Both the position numbers and the translations under genes were made by a program. A stretch of 38,780 nucleotides of DNA from Phlegmacium glaucopus. Lineage: Eukaryota > Basidiomycota > Agaricomycetes > Agaricales > Cortinariaceae. The stretch covers positions 276,599 to 315,378 of the forward strand of contig MU130224.1 in assembly GCA_015039465.1 (NCBI GenBank), read 5' to 3'. Positions 1 through 10,413 of this stretch are shown one piece after another (positions within the stretch are counted from its first letter, which is position 1; each line of letters starts with the position of its first letter). The notes under the pieces were generated by a model that was not told the origin of the DNA, did not search any database, and saw nothing but the letters and a program-made list of their open reading frames with translations.

Positions 1-344
1 ATGGGAAGGGTGGACTGATTTATTATATAAGACCGTGAACGACTCCCCGGTGATGGTACATAATATATGGTTTTACAAGTATTTTTACTCCCCTTAGGTA
101 ACCATTATTTTAGCGCTACACTATGCGTGAAACTATACGTCAATATACGCTTTATGACGTCTTATATGACATTTTATTACGCGAGATACGAATATTTACT
201 CGGCTTGTACTGCGTGGTATATGGCTATCTTAGCACGATTATTGTCGAAAGTCTTATATATATTTAGTGCACGTACGTGGTACAGACCACGCACAAAAAT
301 GTGTAAAATGTATATATAACCATTAGTTTTTATATATATACAAG
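1..344. other. AT-rich non-coding DNA
   Basis: No credible coding region. The segment is AT-rich with several TATATA tracts near 255-345. A small hairpin is formed by CGTGGT and ACCACG around 276-292. The only long reading frame (67-267) has no recognisable motif and looks like chance. Confidence 0.5.
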
Positions 345-430
345 CAATGATGGTGCAGTTGGTAGATCACTGATGCAGTGTGGGAATTATGTCACATGAC
401 CTTTCTCAAGGTCTTTGGTTCAATTCTCCT
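345..430 (+). mobile_element. tRNA-derived SINE-like head (A and B boxes)
   Basis: The sequence carries both internal RNA polymerase III promoter elements in tRNA order and spacing. An A-box match TGGTGCAGTTGG starts at 351, and a B-box match GGTTCAATTC lies at 417-426, about 66 bases downstream. The flanks do not fold into a proper acceptor stem and the T-arm pairs poorly, so this is not a working tRNA gene. A degenerate tRNA-derived SINE head, with the repeat-rich block that follows as its possible body, is the most economical reading. No poly-A or T-run tail was identified. Confidence 0.5.
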
Positions 431-477
431 TACTGGTATTCTTTTATTTGTCATATGCTACAAGTCAGGTGATTAAT

Positions 478-716
478 TACTTGATTTGGAAGTTGGCAAT
501 TGGAATCCTTGGAAAGTCCAATCTTTCCAATTGGAATATTTGGAATCCTTGGAATTCCAAAGGATTCCAATTGGAAACTTGGAAAGTTTGGAATTGTTGG
601 AATGGGATTGGAATGAAATTCCGAAAATACATGACTTTCTGGTGAGAGACAGTACTAAATCCTTCCAATTGGAATTCCAGGAATTCCGAAGGATTCCAAT
701 TGGAAAGGGTGGGGGA
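478..716. repeat. Degenerate TTGGAATTCC / AATTGGAA repeat block
   Basis: A low-complexity block built from short palindromic words (GGAATTCC, CCAATTGG) repeated irregularly on both strands, with an interruption around 615-660. Apparent ORFs on both strands here (runs of Asn, Trp, Phe and Gln) are produced by the repeat. A related-looking but different GGAATCCTGG-type block occurs at 7351-7640 inside gypsy copy 1. It may be the body of the adjacent SINE-like element. Confidence 0.6.
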
Positions 717-755
717 CTGTAAAGACCTCATTCCAGTGACAATGATAGTGATAAC

Positions 756-1265
756 ATGTCTGACCATCCTCAGGTCAATCATTTCATCACAGCATTGCAG
801 GCTGCTGAGGAATGACATACAGACAATGATGCTGCTTTGGCATGGCTGGGTCACTCTGATATTGATGAAGAATATCACCAAGATCACACGACTGCCAGTG
901 AGGCAGCTGACACTTGGCTTGCTGATTCTGAGGCTGATGCCAATGCCAATTCTAATGCCAATGCTGATGCCCACACCAAACAGGAGGCTGATGCTTCAAT
1001 TGAGAGTGGCCATGGTGCCCAGGACATCACAGCCATTGATGCAGCCAATGCTTGGCCTAGTGATGATGAGGATCATTATTCTGCTGGTCGTCGTCCCCCA
1101 GCTGCTTCCTCTGGCACCACTCAATTACTTACAGTCCAGCACAGCCAGATAACCCTTGTCCCCCATATCTATGGAGCAAATGATTTTACTTACGTAGATG
1201 AAACCTGGTTGCCCAATCATGATGATCCAGAGGCATTGGATTCTGATGTTGCAGAGTACTTTTAA
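756..1265 (+). pseudogene. Acidic low-complexity ORF with one in-frame TGA; function unknown
   Basis: An ATG at 756 opens a frame that continues to a TAA at 1263-1265, broken once by TGA at 813-815. The predicted product is about 170 residues, very acidic (many Asp and Glu), with an Ala/Asn/Asp-rich stretch near residues 55-75. I do not recognise a domain. The single TGA fits the CGA-to-TGA decay seen in the retroelements of this window, so this is more likely a transposon-borne or decayed gene than an active host gene. A coding origin is inferred only from frame length and composition. Confidence 0.35.
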
Positions 1266-1937
1266 TGTAGCATGTTTTCTGTGTCCAATTATGATTTATT
1301 TTGGGATCTCCAGTGATCACTTTTATCAGCCGAACACTACATAGTATGGGCTAGGATGATGCCAAGACCGGCTCATCCTCCACCTAGTAAGCCAATGCTG
1401 ATACTCTGTGTTCTCACCTGGATTCATTTATCAGCACATAACAGGTCTGAGACAGGGCCAAGAAAGGATGGGAATGTATGTGCACTCTCAAAAAATTACC
1501 CAGCGTCAATCCTATGTATGCGGATTCAAATTTGATTAGGGGCAATGGCCATGCCCCTGCCTCTGCTCAGGTCCATTGCTGTAAGTCCGAAGCAGACCTC
1601 TATATTGCTGACACACTGCTAATACTCAGCAAATGCCAAGTGGTAATCAAGCCATGGGCCAGACCATCCAATGTCCAATTCTATTGTGGCCAATGCTGCT
1701 GTCAATGACAAGGCCTAAGGAAGAGGCCTGAGTGGTTGTTGAGGCTGGCTATAGTCTGGCCGCGTCCAATGGGTAGTGGGCCTGGCGAATTTGCTAGGCT
1801 GGTAGTATATGTTACATTGTAGCAGTCCCTATTTAGGTAATGTTTGCTTGAGGCCAGCGAAGCTGAACCATACAGTACAGTGTATGCCTTCATTGCACTG
1901 TATGATTCACTACAATGTAACTTAGCTATGTGACCGC
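1266..1937. other. No recognisable gene
   Basis: Between the acidic ORF and the next short frame I see no motif-bearing ORF, RNA gene or clear repeat boundary. Reading frames at 1478-1708 (+) and 1702-1893 (-) show no family resemblance. Codon-like texture (frequent gct, gcc and cag triplets) suggests decayed coding DNA from the same element as the flanking ORFs. Confidence 0.4.
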
Positions 1938-2126
1938 TTGTACCCCCCTGACACCATCAATATGCTCCAGAAAGAAATGGGTGACAACAAGCCTAAAGTG
2001 ACAATTGCTGATCTCCAGGGATTTTCAGCCACGGAAGCTCAGCGATTTGTTCACTACTTAGGCAGTCAAATACATACCATCAACAAGATCTTTTTTTCCC
2101 AGACCTTTCAATTGGAGGAGGAATGA
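1938..2126 (+). CDS. Short hypothetical ORF, possibly an element remnant
   Basis: A 62-codon frame ending in TGA just before an LTR fragment at 2145. The product is hydrophilic with a helical look and ends in an acidic tail. I recognise no family and there is no obvious promoter. It may be the decayed 3' part of the coding region that starts at 756. Treat as weak. Confidence 0.2.
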   Translation: MYPPDTINMLQKEMGDNKPKVTIADLQGFSATEAQRFVHYLGSQIHTINKIFFSQTFQLEEE

Positions 2127-2161
2127 GAGAAATTTCAGCAATATTGTTAGGGGACACCCGA

Positions 2162-2879
2162 TGATGTACCTGCGGTGGGGACAGACCGCAAGTAGTACGT
2201 AGTTCGTGGGGTTGATGTAGTTCTCTTCATAGGTGATAGTGAGGTTTTATGAGGTGTGAAGGTTCGCTTCAAAGTGTGAGATAATGCGCAGAAAAAGCGA
2301 AGTGTGCAGGATGATTTTTAAGGAGTGCAAGAGTAGCTTAGTACGACATTCCAAAGGTGGGATCAAAACTGTGGTAATTTGTCTGTTCTCCTCCCTTCCT
2401 TTACCTTACTTGCTACTGCTAATAATATAGTAACTAGCAATAGCTAAGTGTGGAAAGGTGAAACAAGAATGTAAAATGTGGGTTAAAGCGGAGTCACATG
2501 GATCTGGTAAATTGGTAATGAAACATAGGAGATAAGAGCCAAATAAAGGAGACAAGATAAAAATAAAGGTGATGAGTAATACAGTCACCTGAGTGACCTT
2601 TGTTTGAGTTGTGTTTAATGATTGCAAGAACAGCTGGCAACTGCAAATGATAATGTGAATGTTGGTGATGACTGCAAGCATCTGCGATGATCTGCAAGTG
2701 TTCTGCAATGAGCTGCGAGTATGTGCGAGTATGTGCGATGACCTGCGATGATCTGCGATGACCTGTGATGATCTGCAAGTATCCGCAACGATATGTGAGC
2801 ATCTGCGAGTATACTGCAAAGGTTGTGAAACCGCAAAAATGGTGCGTTTACATCCCTAGACATCTCCTGGGTCCTATCA
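2162..2879. mobile_element. 718-bp insertion with TG...CA ends, probable solo LTR
   Basis: The insert begins TGATGTACC and ends CCTATCA. It is flanked by a 4-bp duplication CCGA at 2158-2161 and 2880-2883. Removing it joins the two halves of the gypsy LTR in register. It has no coding capacity. A solo LTR is suggested by the TG...CA ends; a small TIR element (TGAT/ATCA) is the alternative. It contains a short minisatellite near its right end. Confidence 0.55.
2683..2818. repeat. CTGCGATGAT-type minisatellite
   Basis: About ten irregular copies of a 12-14-bp unit variously reading CTGCGATGATCT, CTGCGAGTATGT or CTGCAAGTATC. They lie inside the 718-bp insertion and account for the reverse-strand His/Arg/Ser-rich ORFs there. 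Confidence 0.7.
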
Positions 2880-3061
2880 CCGATTTCAACCCAAACCTCA
2901 ACCTTAGAATCATACATCCCGCCTTTCCGACGACCTCCAACCTTTTGTCTAACTCCGCTTCTGTTACTGGTTTACTCCAGTGATATGATTTAAATCTGCA
3001 TAAGCATGGTTTTTGCAATTTTTATCTATTATTTCAGCATAAATCTTAATTAATGCACCAA

Positions 3062-3994
3062 CATCAGGAAAAATGACTTCTGCCCTAGGCTGTCCTGAAA
3101 TGTCCTGGGGTGCCCCAGGCAGCTCAGGGTGCTCAGGTCAAGAGGTTGCCCTGGGGTGCAAGTTACCTATGTATGAAAAGTCATAGGCTGTTTTGGGGCA
3201 ACCTGAGGCAACCTGAGAGCATCCTGAGGCAGCCTTAGTCCCTTTGGATCTGATGCTAGAAAACATATATAAACCAGATATTTGAGTGGTCTCACACAAC
3301 AGAATAATAATAATAATAATAAAATTATATTCAATTATTCTAAACATCATATATACTAGTAATAAAATAATAATAAAATAGTAATAAAATAGAGATACAG
3401 AGGTATATAGTACTATAATACTGGGGGAAGTAGGAAATAAGAAAACAAAATTGTGAGTGGTTTATATATCTTTTGGATGGCGCACAGACCATTGGTCACA
3501 TGATCACAAATAAGCATGATTCGAGCATATGGTGCTGGGTCAGGGTAGATTACATAAATTCCAAAAAAGGAAATTTTTTAAAGATGGTAGAGAATTGTTT
3601 TAGGACCCTGAATATGTTTAAATTATATTAATAGCAGCTCTCCTTATTGAGAAAACTGCAAAATACTTTCCTGGATGCGGCAGTTAAAGATTTTCTAGCA
3701 AAATTCATAAACTCTAAGGGACTCCCAGGGCCTCCTGATGTGATTTAATCCAGATGGTCAATGCACCAGGATACACTAAAGGTATCCTGAGAAAATGGGT
3801 GACACTCAAAACTTTATCTATGCTGTCCTAGGTTGTCCTGAGGTGTCCTTGGATAAGTGTGTAACACTCAAATTTTACCTGTGCTGCTCTAGGATGTCCT
3901 GGGGTGTCCTGGGGTGTCCTGGGATGTCCTGAGTAGTGGTGTGATACTAACAAATTACCCAAGGCTACTAGGGCCAAAATCAATTTTCCTGATG
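3062..3994. mobile_element. 933-bp non-autonomous TIR element (CATCAGGAAAA family)
   Basis: The element begins CATCAGGAAAAATGA and ends TCAATTTTCCTGATG: inverted terminal repeats of 15 bp with one mismatch. It is flanked by AA on each side, and the right palindrome arm at about 6549-6562 preserves the uninterrupted site with a single AA, so boundaries and a 2-bp target duplication can be read directly. There is no transposase. The interior has tracts of TGTCCTGGGG-like repeats (about 3080-3160 and 3830-3935) and an (AAT)n tract near 3303-3322. A related sequence in opposite orientation lies at about 35860-36015. Confidence 0.75.
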
Positions 3995-5223
3995 AATAAC
4001 TGGTTAATACAACTGATAATAAACAAGGGAATCAGAGTTGTCTACCCTACAACTGCTGATTAGACCTATTACTGTGTGACTTAAATGCATATAGTTAATA
4101 AGTGTGGTCAATAGACTATCATTTGTTACACTACAAATTGCAGGTCTGGATTAAAACCAATAAATCCATGATTATCCTTATAGACTTGGCACAGGAAAAG
4201 TTAAATAAACATTATTGGGTTAGCAAATGTCATGGGGTGTGATTGTGGAGCAACAGAATATTATTAATAAATATTCAGGGGAAGGTTGGTGCCCTAGCAA
4301 CAGTGGAAGCAGAATAACCAAGATAGTGGAACCATGTGATTGTGTGGGAATCATGATGATTAAGGATAGGGGGAGTGCTGAACAATCATAAAGATTGTTT
4401 CCAGGCACAATAGGCACAGTTACCATCAAGAGGGGTGGAAACTACCTAAAATTAGCAACATGGGGGCTAAAAATAGAACAACCCCTATGTTTCCAGGAAC
4501 AATGAGTGCACATGGTGCCAGAACCAAAGTAAGGGTACCAGGAACCAGTATATCTATTTTTGGACATTATCTATTTTTAAATATCTCAAATGTATAAAAT
4601 ACCTCCCAGGGTTTGTAAATAGTCAGAAAGTTGGATTCTTTCTTTCCCCCCCTCATTTGAAACCTAGTACAGCTCACTGTCTTAGACATTGAGCAAGAAC
4701 ACTTGTCTTTGAGATCAGGGTATTGAACATAAATCAGTTTCTCAGAGTGTTGAACTTGTTGTAACAATTGTTGAATTGTTATAAAAGTTGTGTTGTGTTA
4801 AAGTCATAGCAGAAGTTTGAGTCTTCTTGTGTATGCAATTGTGTTGAAGTCATAACAGAAGTTTGAGTCTTCTTGTGTATGCAATTGTGTTGAAGTTGTA
4901 ACAAAGTCTTGGACTTTTGTGTACACAAGTTTTAAATCAATCAGTAAAGTCTTAGGAATTCTTTGACTGATTGTTGGTTCAAGCCATAAATTGCAAAACC
5001 ACTTAAAAGTTTGATCATCCTTGAATTGATCCAAATTATTGTTGTTGTTGTGTGTATTAGTTGAAGTGAATTTCAAAGTCTTGGAAAGGTTATACTTTCT
5101 AGAAAACCCAACTTGCATTATTAAGATTGTATAAAGTATTGATTGAGTTATTGTTTTGAGTAGAGATTTTTATAATCTTGAAAATACACCTTTTCTCAAC
5201 AACCTCTGTGCAGTTACATCAGC

Positions 5224-5321
5224 GCAGACGAACCTTACCTTCTGGAGCCCATTGAAACATGCACTAGCCAACAAACATGCACTAGCCAACAACCCCAAAC
5301 TCGTGTGGTTGCCTATACCAA
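5224..5321. repeat. Spacer of the palindrome with an 18-bp direct duplication
   Basis: The loop between the arms holds ACATGCACTAGCCAAC twice in tandem (about 5258-5292). Its right half resembles the sequence right after the palindrome at about 6649-6680: both contain CGTGTG(T)GGT followed by TACCAACGG. This suggests both pieces come from the 5' leader of the same gypsy family. Confidence 0.55.
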
Positions 5322-6649
5322 CGGTGATGTAACTGCACAGAGGTTGTTGAGAAAAGGTGTATTTTCAAGGTTATAAAAATCTCTACTCAAAACAATAACT
5401 CAATCAATACTTTATACAATCTTAATAATGCAAGTTGGGTTTTCTAGAAAGTATAACCTTTCCAAGATTTTGAAATTCACTTCAACTAATACACACAACA
5501 AACAACAATAATTTGGATCAATTCAAGGATGATCAAACTTTTAAGTAGTTTTGCAATTTATGGCTTGCACCAACAATCAGTCAAAGAATTCCTAAGACTT
5601 TACTGATTGATTTAAACTTGTGTACACAAAAGTCCAAGACTTTGTTACAACTTCAACACAATTGCATACACAAGAAGACCCCTTGCTTCTGTTATGACTT
5701 CAACACAATTGCATACACAAGAAGACTCAAACTTCTGCTATGACTTTAACACAACAACAACTTTTACAACAATTCAACAATTATTGCAACAAGTCAAACA
5801 ACTCTGAGAAACTGATTTATTTTCAAGTCCACTACTCAAAGACAAGTGTTCTTGCTCAATGTCTAAGACAGTGAGCTGTACTAGGTTGCAAATGAGGGGG
5901 GGAAAGAAAGAATCCAATTTTCTGACTATTTACAAACCCTGGGAGGTATTTTATACATTTGAGATATTTAAAAATAGATAATGTCCAAAAATAGATATAC
6001 TGGTTCCTGGTACCCTTACTTTGGTTCTGGCACCATGTGCACTCATTGTTCCTGGAAATATAGGGGTTGTTCTATTTTTAGCCCCATGTTACTAATTTTA
6101 GGTAGTTTCCACCCCTCTTGATGGTAACTGTGCCTATTGTGCCTGGAAACAATCTTTATGATTGTTCAGCACTCCCCCTATCCTTAATCATCATGATTCC
6201 CACACAATCACATGGTTCCACTATCTTGGTTATTCTGCTTCCACTGTTGCTAGGGCACCAACCTTCCCCTGAATATTTATTAATAATATTCTGTTGCTCC
6301 AAAATCACACCCCATGACATTTGCTAACCCAATATTGTTTATTTAACTTTTCCTGTGCCAAGTCTATAAGGATATTCATGGATTTATTGGTTTTAATCCA
6401 GACATGCAATTTGTAGTGTAACAAATGATAGTCTATTGACCACACTTATTAACTATATGCATTTAAGTCACACAGTAATAGGTCTAATCAGCAGTTGTAG
6501 GGTAGACAACTCTGATTCCCTTGTTTATTATCAGTTGTATTAACCAGTTATTGGTGCATTAATTAATATTTATGCTGAAATAATAGATAAAAATTGCAAA
6601 AACCATGCTTATGCAGATTTAAATCATATCAACGGAGTCATAAGAAGAT

Positions 6650-7350
6650 CGTGTGTGGTCACTGATACCAACGGATCCCAGGAAGATAACACACCACGAC
6701 ATCACAGGGCAAATACAAAGCCCCTACTGAGTCATCATCATCAGAAGAAAAAAACACAACCGGAAGTAGTCAATACAATACCAACAACAAAGAACCTCCT
6801 GAAGAAAACCTTCCCAAGCCCAAGCATATGAGCCACAGCTCTACAACACAGCCAAGACAAGAATGAGTAGGAAGAACCTATCAGCCAACCGCAGCAGACC
6901 AACCAACCCCTCAGCCTTCTACCTCAGGAAAAGTCAAAACCCCAGTATACACACCACCCGTCGCTCCCTCCTCATTCCAAACATCCACTCCATTACCACC
7001 CACTTCCTTTGGACCCGAGACCCCTGTTCAAAAACCGAAACACAACTGGGACATCACAAGTGACAACGAAGACGACGACAACATGTCTAAAGAAGTGCGC
7101 ATTATTACCCCGCAGCCATACCATGGAGATTGAGATGGACTCCTGTCCTTCCTTCAGGACTGTTGAGTATACCTTTCTCTCAACAACAAGATCTACAACT
7201 CTGACAGCAAACAAATCATATTTGTCCTCTCATTCTTCACTGGCGGAACTGCAAAAACCTGGAAGGAAGCCTTCCTCGACAAATGTCTTGCTACTAGTCC
7301 CAGACTTTGGGAAATACGCCGACTTCATCAAAAAACTCAAGGAATCATGA
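6650..7350 (+). pseudogene. gag fragment of gypsy copy 1
   Basis: A Pro/Thr/Ser-rich N-terminal part (about 6870-7060) leads into an acidic patch and then the gag core (7082-7350), with a YHGD...SFLQDC motif, FTGGTAKTW and, after a frameshift near 7290, GKYADFIKKLKES. This is typical of gag-like proteins of basidiomycete gypsy elements. TGA at 7131-7133 and 7164-7166 interrupt the core at positions where related elements have Arg. The rest of gag, including any zinc knuckle, is missing because the repeat block starts at 7351. Confidence 0.75.
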
Positions 7351-7860
7351 GGTCTTTACACTCCCCCACGTCTTCCTGGAGGAATCCTGGTGGATTCCTA
7401 CCTATTCCGGGAGGATTCCTGGAGGATTCCTACCATTCCTGGTAGGAATACCAGGATTCCGGGAGGAATTTTCTACCAGCCAATTCCCCCTGAAATTGAC
7501 ATTCCTGGCTCTTCCCAGTCCAGGAGGATTCCAGGAGGATTCCTGGTACACAATGAAATTGATACCAGGATTCCCGGAATTCCTTAGGAATCCCCAACAC
7601 AGAATCCACCCGGAATCCACCTGGAATCCTGGGAATTCCACAACTCTTACTTTTAAATATTATTCAAAATTAAAATAATCATATATAAGTCAATAGTAAG
7701 TTAAATATACATAAGTCAACTGTAATTCATATATAAAGGGTGGCAATACCTTGCCGCCATTCGAATTTTGAATTTTGTTCAGAGTGCGAGGTGTGATCAC
7801 GTGACCTCATGTGACGCACATTTCAGAAATCAACAAACGGTTAGTAATACACTGTCATTT
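7351..7860. repeat. Inserted block with GGAATCCTGG-type repeats
   Basis: Positions about 7370-7640 consist of irregular repeats of words such as GGAGGATTCCTGG and GGAATTCC. An AT-rich part with a TATATAAAGG box (7731-7740) and a TCACGTGACC motif (7797-7806) follows. The block separates gag from protease in copy 1, so it was inserted there or replaced the gag 3' part. I could not define a target duplication. Confidence 0.55.
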
Positions 7861-7929
7861 CACAACTATCACAACCGCCACCACCACCCCAGAACCACGA
7901 ATACACGACAACGACGACAATCTTACAGA

Positions 7930-8290
7930 CTCCCATTACGTGCAAAATTGAAAAAGAAAAGAAAATTGTTGACGCCTGAATCCTTATGGATACTGGAGCT
8001 GGAGGACTTTTCATGAATGCTGGCTTCGCCAAACAACACCAAGTACTTTTATACCCTCTCAATAAACCCATACTCCCCCGAAATGCAGATGGATCCCCAA
8101 ATTCAAATGGGAAAATCACACATTACACCTGGATCAGATATCAACAAGGCAACAGTTGGATGATGGAATGACTTCACATCATCACGATTGCAAGCGCCAA
8201 TGATATATTTGGACTCCCCTGGTTCCAAGCCCATAACCCTCAAGTAGACTGGGAAACTGGATGAATGCACCTTCCAATGGGAAAACACCA
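7930..8290 (+). pseudogene. Retropepsin fragment of gypsy copy 1
   Basis: The frame at 7986-8171 begins with the aspartic-protease signature MDTGAGG followed by FMNAGFAKQH. It continues past TGA (8169-8171) with an IFGLPWFQAHNPQVDW segment, typical of retropepsins in basidiomycete gypsy elements, and past a second TGA (8262-8264). The active-site D-T-G is intact, but the two stops prevent a full product. Confidence 0.8.
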
Positions 8291-8849
8291 ACTAGCCTTG
8301 ACTTATAACCAAAGGAACCGACAACGACTACAGGAAACACAAAACACCCGTACTACCACTTTGAATAGGATGGAAATCAACAAAGAATTAAAGAAAGAAG
8401 AGACACAATACAACAAAGTAGAAGAAGAAACAGAGAAGACAATAGAGAAATGGAAAGAGAAGAGAAAGAAAAAGAAAGAACCTTGACGAAGTGATTCCCT
8501 GGATTGGAGAAAAAGAGAGCAAGTCACCCAAATCCTTGAAACTCCAACTCTTCCAAAAGCCACAATAGAAGAAGTCAAAGACGAGGAATCCCCCTTCAAT
8601 TCAACACTCTTAAAATTGGATAATGAAGACGAAACTATTGAACTTAACCTCAACAACAGTGAAATTGAACTGGTTTCCGCTTTTATCAACCATGTCACGG
8701 ACAACAAACTCTGGGTCAACAAAACCAATGTCTCTACTGCCTTAGCAAGTGAACAAAATGTGAAGGAAGACAAGAAACCTCTGGAAGAAATGATACCACT
8801 GGAACTTATGGATTATTGGCGCATCTTCGACAAAGAAACTGCAGAATGA
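8291..8849 (+). pseudogene. Protease-RT linker of gypsy copy 1
   Basis: A highly charged Lys/Glu-rich stretch (about 8370-8485) and an acidic segment (8616-8849) ending in an EEMIPLELMDYWRIFDKETA-like motif, the usual lead-in to the reverse transcriptase in these elements. TGA at 8484-8486 and 8847-8849 break the frame. Confidence 0.65.
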
Positions 8850-10413
8850 TTCCCTGGAGCCAGACCCTATGATCATGCCATCGATCTTAAAGATGACTTC
8901 ATACCCCGTGACTGCAAGGTTTACCCACTCACACTACCAGAACAAACAGAACTGGACAAATTCCTCAAAGAAAACCTTGAAAAAGGCTACATACGACCAT
9001 CTAAATCCCCAATGGCATCACCATTCTTCTTTGTTGACAAGAAAGATGGAAAAGTATGCCCTACGCAGGACTATTGAACGCTAAATGAAGGAATAGTCAA
9101 GAATACCTATCTGCTCCCCCTCATCTCCAAACTCAAAGGTGCCAAATACTTCACCAAATTGGACATCCGATGGGGATATAACAATGTTCGTATTTGAGAT
9201 GGAGACCAATGGAAAGCGGCCTTCAAAACCAATAAAGGACTATTCAAACCCACAGTCATGTTCTTTGGACTCTGCAACTCCCCTGCCACATTCCAAGCAA
9301 TGATGGATGATATATTCATAATCAAAACTATGGAAGGATGGATCGTCATCTACATGGACAACATGTTCATATTCACCAAAACGATTGCTGATAACATCAA
9401 AAACACTCACAGGATTTTACAACACCTCGCTGACAATGATCTCTACCTCAAACCAGAAAAATGTGCTTTCTGGCAAACAAAAGTGGAATTCTTAGGACTG
9501 GTCATTGAAGAAAATAAACTTGCCATGGACCCAGTTAAACTTGCTGGAATTGCTGATTGGCCTGCACCAACTTCAGTAACAGAAATCTGCTCATTTTTGG
9601 GATTTGGCAACTACTACCAACAGTTTATTCAAGGATATGGCAATATGACAAAACCACTTAATGACTTACTCAAAAAGGATACAAAATTTGAATGGACAAG
9701 TGAATGCAATCAAGCTTTCAAAACACTCAAGAGGAAATTCACTGAATCCCCTGTTCTACAAATGCCTGACGCAACAAAACCCTTTGAACTCAAAACGGAC
9801 GCCTCTAAATATGCTTCAGGAGCTGTACTACAACAACAAGACAACAACGGAGATTGGCATCCTTGTGGATATTTATCCAAATCATTTAATAACACAGAAC
9901 AAAATTATGAAATTTATGACCAGGAACTACTGGCAATTATATGAGCACTTAAGGAATGGCAACACTACCTCATGGGAAATCCACACCCAGTCACTATCCG
10001 CTCCGATCACAAAAACTTGACATATTTCAAAACCGCTCAAAAACTCAACAGACGACAGGCTTGTTGGAGCCTCTTCCTATCCAAATTCAACATTCACCTT
10101 ACCCATATTCCAGGAGCTCAGATGGTCCAATCTGATGCCCTCTCTCACTGTGCTGATATGACTGTTGGAATGGAAAATGACAATGAAGACCGCACCCTAC
10201 TCCCTGACAACCTTTTTGTTAATGCTATTGATATGGAACTCAAAGACCTTATAACCTCTACAAAGTAAATGGATGATGTCGTTAAAACTGCTCTACAGGC
10301 ACTCCTCCATGGTGGACCCCTCCCTATGTGCTTTGCCCTTAGTGATTGGCAAACCGACGGCAACCTGATCTTCTACAAAGACCGCTGCTATGTCCCTGAT
10401 AATATGAATTTAC
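8850..10413 (+). pseudogene. Reverse transcriptase and RNase H of gypsy copy 1
   Basis: The segment reads through RT motifs: RPYDHAIDL, the [12 protein letters not shown] finger, [22 protein letters not shown] and a polymerase box reading YMDN (9351-9362) instead of the family Y-x-DD. RNase H follows, with KTDASKYASGAVLQQ and [13 protein letters not shown] codons at 9075, 9195 and 9942 and the Asp-to-Asn change in the catalytic box show it is dead. The last part (PDNMN at about 10396-10410) is cut by a solo LTR inside the leader of the integrase. Confidence 0.9.

Larger units (their letters stand above)
2145..2980 (-). mobile_element. Partial gypsy LTR of the copy-2 family, split by an insertion
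   Basis: Positions 2145-2161 and about 2884-2977 together match, in reverse orientation, the terminal region of the gypsy copy-2 LTRs (14180-14288 and 19735-19844). The match begins at the terminus TGTTAGGGGACACC and stops at a TTTACTCC word, where the large inverted repeat begins. The middle is occupied by a 718-bp insertion at 2162-2879. No internal retrotransposon sequence is attached, so this is a truncated LTR relic. Confidence 0.65.
2981..6631. repeat. Large palindrome: two ~1.3-kb inverted arms around a ~98-bp spacer
   Basis: The left arm (2981-5223, interrupted by a 933-bp element at 3062-3994) and the right arm (5322-6631) are reverse complements with only scattered differences. Without the interruption the left arm is about 1308 bases against 1310 for the right. 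Each arm, read inward from the left, starts TGATATGATTT and closes with CAGTTACA near the spacer, so the arms look like two LTRs (TG...CA) in opposite orientation. The same 69-residue frame appears at 4220-4429 (-) and 6118-6327 (+) purely because of the inversion. Both arms carry an internal tandem duplication of about 57 bp (4806-4895 and 5640-5750), so that duplication predates the palindrome. Confidence 0.85.

Noticed and set aside
351..426. Functional tRNA gene
   Set aside because: A and B boxes are present, but acceptor and T stems do not pair and no clear anticodon arm is formed.
2683..2818. CRISPR-like array
   Set aside because: The units are short (12-14 bp), contiguous and degenerate, with no spacers, in a eukaryotic context.
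4220..6327. Two identical 69-codon ORFs on opposite strands as a real gene pair
   Set aside because: They are the same sequence in the two palindrome arms; the frame has no motif and lies in LTR-like DNA.
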